The notes below the pieces were generated by a model. The model was not told where the DNA came from. It saw nothing but the letters and a program-made list of their open reading frames with translations, and ran no database searches. Shown here one piece after another: positions 1 to 5,790 of a DNA stretch of 13,815 bases. The number at the start of each line of letters is the position of its first letter. Positions within the stretch are counted from its first letter, which is position 1. The DNA comes from an uncultured Bacteroidales bacterium (GTDB lineage: Bacteria; Bacteroidota; Bacteroidia; Bacteroidales; Bacteroidaceae): the NCBI GenBank assembly GCA_937901185.1, contig CALCHR010000045.1:1-13815 (forward strand). Reading direction: 5' to 3'. The translations under genes were made by a program, and so were the position numbers.

Positions 1-61
1 AAAGCTAGGAAAATTTCGGTAAATACTAAGAACGCCTAAGTAACTACTAAGAAAACGGCCG
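1..61 (+). repeat. 21-bp-periodic intergenic repeat array (partial, runs off window start)
   Basis: The array holds two full 21-bp units, 5-25 and 26-46, and the beginning of a third at 47 (CTAAGAAAACGG). Every unit starts with CTAGG or CTAAG and ends in AAATA or AACTA. The unit at 5-25 is almost the same as the units at 13768-13809. The array is cut by the window edge, so its true length is unknown. The conserved 43-bp tail found beside the other three copies is not recognisable here; the sequence after position 61 diverges. Confidence 0.75.
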
Positions 62-128
62 CGATGTGGTCTTCGTTTGCAGCCTCATCTTGCCCTCCGA
101 AAGCCAAGCCCATGTAAGAAAAAAAACG

Positions 129-136
129 TATCTTTG
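129..136 (+). promoter_or_regulatory. Probable -7 box of the ychF-lgt operon
   Basis: TATCTTTG matches the Bacteroidetes -7 consensus TAnnTTTG and lies 26 bp before the ychF start codon. I see no good TTTG or TTG about 20 bp upstream, so the -33 element is weak or absent. The same octamer occurs before greA and before the large secreted protein gene. Confidence 0.55.
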
Positions 137-162
137 CAGCTCAATTTTATACCTAACAAGCT

Positions 163-1266
163 ATGAGTTTACAATGTGGAATAGTCGGACTGCCCAACGT
201 GGGCAAATCGACCCTTTTCAACTGCCTGAGCAACGCCAAGGCACAATCAGCCAACTTCCCCTTCTGCACCATCGAGCCCAACGTGGGTGTTATCACCGTG
301 CCCGATGAGCGCCTCAGCAAGTTGGCCGAACTGATTAACCCCAACCGCATCGTGCCCACCACGGTGGAGATTGTGGACATTGCCGGCCTCGTGAAAGGCG
401 CCTCCAAAGGCGAAGGCCTGGGCAACCAGTTCTTGGGAAACATCCGCGAGACGGACGCCATCATCCACGTGTTGCGCTGCTTCGACGACGGCAACGTGGT
501 GCACGTTGACGGCAGCGTAAACCCTGTGCGCGACAAGGAAATCATCGACACCGAGTTGCAGCTGAAGGACCTGGAGACTGTGGAGAACCGCATCAAGCGC
601 GTAGAGAAAATAGCAAAGGTGGGCGGCGATAAGAACGCCAAGTTGGAATACGACGTGCTCCTGGCCTACCGCGAGGCCTTGCTGCAAGGCAAATCGGCCC
701 GCTCTGTACAGTTTGAGAGTAAGGACGAGCAGGTGGCTGCCCGCAACCTCTTCCTGCTCACCTCTAAACCCGTGCTCTACGTCTGCAACGTAGACGAAGC
801 CAGCGCTGCTACGGGCAACCACTATGTAGAAGAAGTGCGCGAGGCCGTGAAGGAAGAAGGTGCCGAAGTGCTCGTACTCGCAGCGCAGACCGAAGCCGAC
901 ATTGCCGAACTCGAAACCTACGAAGAGCGCCAGATGTTCCTGCAGGACGTGGGCCTCGAAGAGAGCGGCTGCAACCGCCTCATCAAGGCTGCCTACAAAA
1001 TGCTCGACCTTGAAACCTACATCACCGCCGGCGTACAGGAAGTGCGCGCATGGACCTACCGCCGCGGCTGGAAGGCTCCGCAATGCGCCGGAGTGATCCA
1101 CACCGACTTTGAGAGAGGCTTCATCCGCGCCGAAGTTATCAAGTACGACGACTATATCAAATACGGCTCCGAAGCCGCCGTGCGCGACGCCGGACTCCTA
1201 CACGTAGAGGGCAAAGAATACGTGGTGCAGGACGGCGACATTATGCACTTCCGCTTCAACGTATAA
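163..1266 (+). CDS. ychF: Redox-regulated ribosome-associated ATPase YchF (Obg/TRAFAC family)
   Basis: This is a 367-residue cytoplasmic P-loop ATPase, the usual length for YchF/OLA1. The Walker A motif GLPNVGKST is at residues 9-17, the G3 region DIAGLVKGASKGEGLG begins at 72, and NVDE at 209-212 replaces the NKxD of true GTPases. That NxxE form is the family's hallmark for ATP preference. A helical segment around 130-200 follows, and a TGS domain fills roughly residues 281-364, ending HFRFNV. The protein binds ribosomes and is linked to stress and translation control in other bacteria. The start at 163 gives the canonical N-terminus MSLQCGIVGLP and lies just behind the -7 box at 129-136. 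lgt follows after 27 bp on the same strand, so the two probably share a transcript. Identification is firm; the exact cellular role is known only from relatives. Confidence 0.97.
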   Translation: MSLQCGIVGLPNVGKSTLFNCLSNAKAQSANFPFCTIEPNVGVITVPDERLSKLAELINPNRIVPTTVEIVDIAGLVKGASKGEGLGNQFLGNIRETDAIIHVLRCFDDGNVVHVDGSVNPVRDKEIIDTELQLKDLETVENRIKRVEKIAKVGGDKNAKLEYDVLLAYREALLQGKSARSVQFESKDEQVAARNLFLLTSKPVLYVCNVDEASAATGNHYVEEVREAVKEEGAEVLVLAAQTEADIAELETYEERQMFLQDVGLEESGCNRLIKAAYKMLDLETYITAGVQEVRAWTYRRGWKAPQCAGVIHTDFERGFIRAEVIKYDDYIKYGSEAAVRDAGLLHVEGKEYVVQDGDIMHFRFNV

Positions 1267-1293
1267 TCCGTCTCCTTAGCTCCGCTCCGCTTT

Positions 1294-2121
1294 ATGGTAC
1301 ACTGGAACCCCGACCTCGTAGCCTTTAGCTTAGGCCCCATCGAAGTGCGCTGGTACTCGCTCTGCTGGTGCATCGGCCTGGCGCTGGCCTACTTCGTGGT
1401 CTATAAGCTCTATCGCCGCCAAGGCATCGCTCAGGAAAAGTTTGACCCTCTTTTCCTCTACTGCTTCATAGGCATCCTGGCCGGCGCACGTCTGGGCCAT
1501 TGCCTCTTCTACGAGCCGGGATATTTCCTGGCACACCCCATGGAGATGCTGCTGCCCATGCGTAAAGACGCAGCAGGCGAATGGGTGTTTACAGGCTATG
1601 CCGGACTGGCCTCGCATGGCGGCACGCTGGGACTGATGATAGCCCTCTGGCTCTACATGAAGCGCACGGGGGTGAAACTCCTCACCGTGCTCGACAACAT
1701 AGCCATCGCCACGCCCATCACAGCGGCCTTCATCCGCCTGGGCAACTTGATGAACTCCGAGATTGTGGGCAAGGCCACCGGCAGCAACTGGGGCTTTGTC
1801 TTCGAAAAGTTGGGCGAAGACTTTCCGCGCCATCCGGGGCAACTCTATGAGGCCATCGCTTACCTCGTATTCTTCTTCGTGGGCCTGTGGCTCTATCGCC
1901 GCCGCCCGGAAAGCGTAGGGAGCGGATTCTTCTTTGGCTATTGCCTCTTCAGCATCTTCTCCTTCCGCCTCTTCGTAGAGATGTTCAAGGAAGTGCAAGA
2001 GGCATGGGAACTCTCCATGCAGGCAGCCATCGGACTCAACCAGGGCCAAATGCTAAGCGTTCCGTTCATCCTCCTGGGAGGCTACTTCCTGTTCTTCCAC
2101 CACAGAAAAGCGAAAGCCTAA
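1294..2121 (+). CDS. lgt: Phosphatidylglycerol-prolipoprotein diacylglyceryl transferase
   Basis: This is a 275-residue inner-membrane enzyme that moves diacylglycerol from phosphatidylglycerol to the lipobox cysteine of prolipoproteins, the first step of lipoprotein maturation. Visible family features in order: an N-terminal membrane segment (about 20-38); GARLGHCLFYEP at 64-75 with the conserved Arg66; SHGG at 107-110; the Lgt signature RLGNLMNSEIVG at 148-159 with Arg148, Asn151 and Glu156; RHPGQLYEA at 179-187; and FRLFVE at 224-229. Further hydrophobic segments lie at about 110-121, 188-200, 212-224 and 255-268. Length is normal. It starts 27 bp after ychF, with no promoter or terminator visible in the gap, and is probably cotranscribed with it. 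A strong hairpin terminator begins 19 bp past the stop codon. Confidence 0.97.
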   Translation: MVHWNPDLVAFSLGPIEVRWYSLCWCIGLALAYFVVYKLYRRQGIAQEKFDPLFLYCFIGILAGARLGHCLFYEPGYFLAHPMEMLLPMRKDAAGEWVFTGYAGLASHGGTLGLMIALWLYMKRTGVKLLTVLDNIAIATPITAAFIRLGNLMNSEIVGKATGSNWGFVFEKLGEDFPRHPGQLYEAIAYLVFFFVGLWLYRRRPESVGSGFFFGYCLFSIFSFRLFVEMFKEVQEAWELSMQAAIGLNQGQMLSVPFILLGGYFLFFHHRKAKA

Positions 2122-2140
2122 GCCACACATATAATATATA

Positions 2141-2188
2141 TAAGCACTGCGGAGCCTGTAAAGAACGATACAGACTCCGCAGTGCTTA
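2141..2188. terminator. Bidirectional intrinsic terminator between lgt and the EamA transporter gene
   Basis: A perfect 14-bp inverted repeat pairs TAAGCACTGCGGAG (2141-2154) with its complement at 2175-2188. The stem continues inward, past one mismatch, with CTGTA/TACAG around an 8-base loop. The plus strand continues into TATTTCT, and the minus strand into an AT-only run (2130-2141). Because it lies between convergent genes whose stop codons are at 2121 and 2209, it most likely serves both. Confidence 0.85.
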
Positions 2189-2208
2189 TTTCTACCCTTC
2201 GATGGGGC

Positions 2209-3111
2209 TTACTTGTTCATCAGACGATTGAAGAGCTTGTTCACATGGCGACTGAAGACTATCAAAAGTACAGCTGCAAGCACTACCACCACACCCAAGA
2301 GCAGGCGCGAAGTGAGCGGTTCGCCGAAGATAAAATAGCCTATCAACACCGCAGTGACCGGCTCCAACGCACCCATCACGGCGGTGGGCGTAGAGCCTAT
2401 GTAGTGGATGGCCATAGTCATGCAGAGCAAAGAGATAACTGTGGGGACCAAGCCAAGAAGGCTGGCGTAAAACCACTGGCTTGGCGTGGTGAGCGGCTGC
2501 AAAGGCATGTCGCCGACAAAGGACCATAGCAGGATGGAGAACAAACAGAAGAGCATGGCGTAGAAGGTGAGTTTCACGCTCGACATACCCAGCGCCGAGC
2601 GATTTACCACTACGATATAAATGGCATAAGCCAGGGCAGAGAGCAAAGCCAGCACGATGCCGAAGGTACTAAGGACGGAGCCGTCGTCGCCCTTGTAGAG
2701 CAACATGATACCGCCTACGGTCATCAAGATAGCTCCGCCGGTGGCCACCGTGAGACGCTCTTTGAAGAAGACAGCCATCAGCAGCGCTACCAGCACAGGA
2801 TACATAAAAACAATGGTGGCAGAGATGCCGCCACCCAAATAGCGGAAGCTCTCAAAGAAGGTGAGCGACGACACGGCAAAGATGACACCCAGCAACGCCA
2901 ACACTTTCAGTTCGCCGAGCTTCACGGCAAACGAACGGCGCTGCACCAGCATTATGACAGCAAGGATGCCGGTGCCCAACAAGAAGCGGTAGAACAAGAC
3001 CGAAACGGGGTGGAGATTTTCTTCATATAGGAACAATGCGCCAAGAGGATTCATGGCGTAGCTCACGGCGGAAATAATGCCGTAGATATAGCCTTTTATT
3101 GTGTCGCTCAT
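2209..3111 (-). CDS. EamA/DMT-superfamily membrane transporter
   Basis: This is a 300-residue polytopic inner-membrane protein with about ten hydrophobic segments and two EamA-type halves, as in the drug/metabolite transporter superfamily. The first half begins IYGIISAVSYAMNPLGALFL and includes a conserved PVLVALLMAVFFKE region; the second half has the matching SALAYAIYIVV and GALEPVTAVLIGYFIFGE segments. The E-P and GE motifs before the last helix are typical of the family. The substrate cannot be told from sequence; relatives export amino acids, metabolites or drugs. I chose the ATG at 3111 (MSDTIKGY) rather than one at 3213. The longer form adds 34 residues unlike the family, and a promoter at 3178-3209 would lie inside it. 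The gene is convergent with lgt and ends 20 bp from the shared terminator. Confidence 0.88.
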   Translation of the reverse strand: MSDTIKGYIYGIISAVSYAMNPLGALFLYEENLHPVSVLFYRFLLGTGILAVIMLVQRRSFAVKLGELKVLALLGVIFAVSSLTFFESFRYLGGGISATIVFMYPVLVALLMAVFFKERLTVATGGAILMTVGGIMLLYKGDDGSVLSTFGIVLALLSALAYAIYIVVVNRSALGMSSVKLTFYAMLFCLFSILLWSFVGDMPLQPLTTPSQWFYASLLGLVPTVISLLCMTMAIHYIGSTPTAVMGALEPVTAVLIGYFIFGEPLTSRLLLGVVVVLAAVLLIVFSRHVNKLFNRLMNK

Positions 3112-3177
3112 CTGTAGAATTTCGTTGGTGGCTCTGCTGCAAATTTTGGTGTAGCGGAGCGCTATGTTTTTCTTGAG

Positions 3178-3209
3178 CAAAGGTACAACTAAAATACTGA
3201 ACGGCGCAA
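3178..3209 (-). promoter_or_regulatory. Probable promoter of the EamA transporter gene
   Basis: Read on the minus strand, TACCTTTG (3178-3185) fits the -7 box TAnnTTTG. TTG (3207-3209) lies 21 bp upstream in the -33 position. The predicted transcript start, near 3171, is downstream of the ATG at 3213 but upstream of the ATG at 3111. This supports the shorter protein. Confidence 0.55.
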
Positions 3210-3240
3210 GCAAATTCCCAAAAAGCGCCTTGCCCTAAGG

Positions 3241-3282
3241 CTTAAAAAGATAGGAGGCTCGCAGAACGTTCTGCGAGCCTCC
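3241..3282 (-). terminator. Intrinsic terminator of gyrB (perfect 30-bp palindrome)
   Basis: Positions 3253-3282 form an uninterrupted palindrome whose left half is GGAGGCTCGCAGAAC. In RNA this gives a GC-rich stem of about 13 bp with a minimal loop. On the minus strand it is followed by TATCTTTTTAAG, a usable U tract, which places it 75 bp past the gyrB stop codon. The plus side has only a short run (GGCTTTTC), so action on the minus strand is the main expectation. Confidence 0.85.
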
Positions 3283-3357
3283 GGCTTTTCTGTCCTCCCT
3301 TTCGGGATGGGCTTGTATTTGTGTCTCGGCAATGCGGATATGACTGCCGGAGAGGTA

Positions 3358-5313
3358 TCAGGCGTCGATTTTTGCGTAGGAGGCGTTGCGCTCGATAAAC
3401 TCGCGGCGGGGTGCTACGTCGTCGCCCATGAGCATGGAGAAGATATAGTCGGCCTCAGCGGCGTTCTCTATGGTTACTTGCTTGAGCAGACGTGTTTCGG
3501 GGTTCATGGTAGTTTCCCAAAGCTGGTCGGCTTGCATTTCTCCAAGACCTTTATAGCGCTGTGTGAAGATGCTGTTTTCGGCGCCGTCGCCATACTTCTC
3601 GATGAAGAGCTGGCGGTCGCGGTCGGTGTAGCAGTATTCTTCCACTTTTCCTTTGCGGCAGCGATAGAGGGGCGGCTGTGCGATGTAGAGGTAGCCGTCT
3701 TGGATGATCTGCGGCATGTAGCGGTAGAAGAGTGTCATGATGAGCGTGGCGATGTGCTGACCGTCTACGTCGGCATCGGCCATGATGATTACCTTGTGGT
3801 AGCGCAGTTTTTCGAGGTTGGCCTCTTTGCTGTCTTCGCCCAGGCCGAAGCGTACGCCGAGGGCTTGGATGATGTTGTTCACCTCGTCGCTCTCGAAGGC
3901 TTTGTGCCACATGGCTTTTTCTACGTTGAGGATTTTACCGCGCAGGGGAAGGATGGCTTGCGTGGCGCGGCTTCTTCCTTGCTTGGCTGAACCACCTGCG
4001 GAGTCTCCCTCGACGAGGAAGAGTTCGCACTCTGCGGGGTCTTTCGATGAGCAGTCTGCCAGTTTTCCGGGCAGGCCGCCGCCTGTCATCGGGCTCTTGC
4101 GCTGCACGCTCTCACGGGCTTTGCGGGCTGCCACGCGGGCTGTGGCGGCAAGGATTACTTTGTCTACGATGAGCTTGGCTTCTTTGGGGTGTTCCTCGAG
4201 GTAGTTGGAGAGTGCTTCGCCCACGGCTTGGTTTACGGCGCCGGTGGCTTCGCTGTTGCCGAGTTTGGTCTTGGTCTGTCCTTCAAATTGGGGCTCGGCC
4301 ACCTTCACTGAGATGACGGCTGTCAAGCCTTCGCGGAAGTCTTCACCGGTGATTTCCACCTTGGCTTTCTCCAGCTGCTTGGCGGCGGTATCTTCGGCGT
4401 ATTTTTTCAGCACACGGGTGATGGCCATACGGAAACCTGCGAGGTGCGTACCGCCTTCGATGGTGTTGATATTGTTGACGTAGGAATGGAGATTCTCGGA
4501 GTAGGAGGTGTTGTACATGATGGCTACTTCGATGGGCATTCCGTTTTTCTCTGTGTTGAGATAGATGACATCGTCGAAGAGGTGGGTGCGGCTGGAGTCG
4601 ATGTAGCGAACGAACTCGCGCAAGCCTGAGTCGGAGTGGAACACGTCTTGGCGGATGTTGCCCTCATCGTCTTTGCGCAGGTCGGTCAGCGTGATGGTGA
4701 TGCCGGCGTTGAGGAATGCCAACTCACGCATGCGGTTGGCCAGGATGTCGTATTTGTAGGTGGTGGTGGTAAAGATGGTTCCGTCGGGCCAGAATTGCTG
4801 ACGCGTACCGCGCTTGTCGGTTTCGCCCACTACGGTGACGGCATATTGGGGATGGCCTTTGGCGTACTCCTGCTGATAGATTTTTCCATCGCGGAACACC
4901 TGGGAAATCATCTTACCGGAAAGGGCATTGACGCAGGATACACCAACGCCGTGGAGACCTCCGGACACTTTGTAGGAGCCTTTGTCGAACTTACCGCCGG
5001 CGTGGAGCACCGTCATGACCACTTCGAGGGCTGAGCGGTTCTCTTTGGGGTGAATGTCGACGGGGATACCGCGACCGTTGTCTTGTACGATGATAGAATT
5101 GTCTTCGCAGATGGTCACTTCGATGTGGGTACAGTATCCGGCCAGGGCCTCGTCGATAGAGTTGTCCACGGTTTCGTAAACGAGGTGGTGAAGACCTTTC
5201 TCGCTGATGTCGCCAATGTACATGGCAGGGCGCTTGCGTACAGCCTCCAAGCCTTCGAGCACTTGGATGTTACTGGCTGAATAATTGGCGCCGTTCTGTT
5301 GCATTTCTTCCAT
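3358..5313 (-). CDS. gyrB: DNA gyrase subunit B
   Basis: This is the 651-residue ATPase subunit of type IIA topoisomerase, which with GyrA introduces negative supercoils. The GHKL ATPase domain shows YETVDNSIDEALAG (46-59, catalytic Glu47 and Mg-binding Asn51), DNGRGIPV (78-85) and GGLHGVG (118-124). The transducer domain carries QTKTKLGN (346-353). The TOPRIM domain has LVEGDSAGGSAKQGRSR (433-449, Glu435) and MADADVDG (511-518, Asp513 and Asp515), followed by the C-terminal RYKGLGEMQADQLW (586-599). The length fits Bacteroidetes GyrB, which lacks the about 165-residue insert of the E. coli protein. ParE is the alternative paralogue, but the KTKLGN and EGDSAGGSAKQGR context and overall length favour GyrB. 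It stands alone, with its own upstream -7 box and a strong downstream terminator. A second in-frame ATG at codon 4 could also be the start. Confidence 0.95.
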   Translation of the reverse strand: MEEMQQNGANYSASNIQVLEGLEAVRKRPAMYIGDISEKGLHHLVYETVDNSIDEALAGYCTHIEVTICEDNSIIVQDNGRGIPVDIHPKENRSALEVVMTVLHAGGKFDKGSYKVSGGLHGVGVSCVNALSGKMISQVFRDGKIYQQEYAKGHPQYAVTVVGETDKRGTRQQFWPDGTIFTTTTYKYDILANRMRELAFLNAGITITLTDLRKDDEGNIRQDVFHSDSGLREFVRYIDSSRTHLFDDVIYLNTEKNGMPIEVAIMYNTSYSENLHSYVNNINTIEGGTHLAGFRMAITRVLKKYAEDTAAKQLEKAKVEITGEDFREGLTAVISVKVAEPQFEGQTKTKLGNSEATGAVNQAVGEALSNYLEEHPKEAKLIVDKVILAATARVAARKARESVQRKSPMTGGGLPGKLADCSSKDPAECELFLVEGDSAGGSAKQGRSRATQAILPLRGKILNVEKAMWHKAFESDEVNNIIQALGVRFGLGEDSKEANLEKLRYHKVIIMADADVDGQHIATLIMTLFYRYMPQIIQDGYLYIAQPPLYRCRKGKVEEYCYTDRDRQLFIEKYGDGAENSIFTQRYKGLGEMQADQLWETTMNPETRLLKQVTIENAAEADYIFSMLMGDDVAPRREFIERNASYAKIDA

Positions 5314-5350
5314 ATATATGATAGCTTCTTTTCAGTGGCTTATAACTAAG

Positions 5351-5358
5351 CAAAAGTA
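5351..5358 (-). promoter_or_regulatory. Probable -7 box of gyrB
   Basis: On the minus strand TACTTTTG matches TAnnTTTG and lies 37 bp before the gyrB start codon. I see no clear TTTG at the -33 distance, only AT-rich sequence. A weak or regulated promoter would fit gyrB, whose transcription responds to supercoiling in other bacteria, but that is inference. Confidence 0.45.
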
Positions 5359-5532
5359 CTAAAAAACTTTGATATAGCCACTAATTTTTCAGTCTGTTTT
5401 TAAGAATTTTTTAATTCCGGCGGAGAAATGGCTGTCGGGGTCTCTGAGGGTGCCGCCGATGGCTTTTTCGGAGCTTAAAGGAAAGGCAAAAGGAGATTTT
5501 AAGCGGGGCAAAAAACAGAGTAGCTGAACGCT

Positions 5533-5657
5533 GTTTTCTTAGTAGCTTTCTAGGAAAACTTAGTAAACTACAAATTTTTCCTAGTAAACTCCGAGTTTTT
5601 CCTAGAAGTTTACTAAGAAACGCCCGAAAATGGCCCTTGATTTTCAGGAGATTACAA
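5533..5657 (+). repeat. Interspersed repeat copy A: 21-bp array plus conserved 43-bp tail
   Basis: The array has 21-bp units at 5529-5549, 5550-5570, 5571-5591 and 5592-5612, then a part unit from 5613. Each splits into a 10-bp half (for example CTAGGAAAAC) and an 11-bp half (for example TTAGTAAACTA). An 11-bp inverted pair, CTTAGTAAACT (5559-5569) with its complement (5607-5617), lies within it. The tail (5615-5657) contains GAAAAT, 8 bases, ATTTTC, a possible hairpin, and ends in ATTACAA. Copy B (9508-9632) has the same length and differs at only a handful of positions. Confidence 0.92.
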
Positions 5658-5720
5658 CGGATGTTTTTGAGGGCTGAACGGCGATGGAGAAGTGGACGGA
5701 AACGGACACTGCGCCATGGA

Positions 5721-5763
5721 ATAAAAAAAGGGGCTGCTCCGGGAGCAAATCCCGAGCAGCCCC
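5721..5763 (-). terminator. Intrinsic terminator of the 1155-residue secreted-protein gene
   Basis: GGGGCTGCT (5730-5738) pairs with AGCAGCCCC (5755-5763). After one bulged base, CGGGA pairs with TCCCG around a GCAAA loop. Read on the minus strand, the hairpin is followed at once by seven T residues (complement of 5723-5729). It begins 28 bp past the stop codon of the upstream minus-strand gene. Confidence 0.92.
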
Positions 5764-5790
5764 GATAAGGCTTATCGTATGAAGATGGGT

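Larger units (their letters stand above)
5314..5790. other. Intergenic region between gyrB and the secreted-protein gene
   Basis: These 477 bp contain no credible coding sequence. They hold the gyrB promoter (about 5351-5358), a featureless stretch 5385-5528, the 125-bp repeat copy A (5533-5657), 63 bp with nothing recognised, and the minus-strand terminator 5721-5763 of the downstream gene. Confidence 0.8.

Noticed and set aside
66..308. Small plus-strand frame before and inside ychF
   Set aside because: It runs into ychF in another frame, starts before the -7 box at 129-136, and has no family features.
3307..3990. Plus-strand open frame overlapping the 3' end of gyrB
   Set aside because: It begins beside the gyrB terminator and is antisense to the conserved TOPRIM region; no independent support.
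5529..5623. Short periodic repeats that might be a CRISPR array
   Set aside because: The units are 21 bp, contiguous and related throughout, with no unique spacers between constant repeats and no cas genes nearby.
5533..5657. Copy A or B as an insertion sequence or MITE with terminal inverted repeats and target duplication
   Set aside because: I found no terminal inverted repeats at the element ends, no target-site duplications in the flanks, and no transposase in the window. Mobility is not excluded but cannot be claimed.
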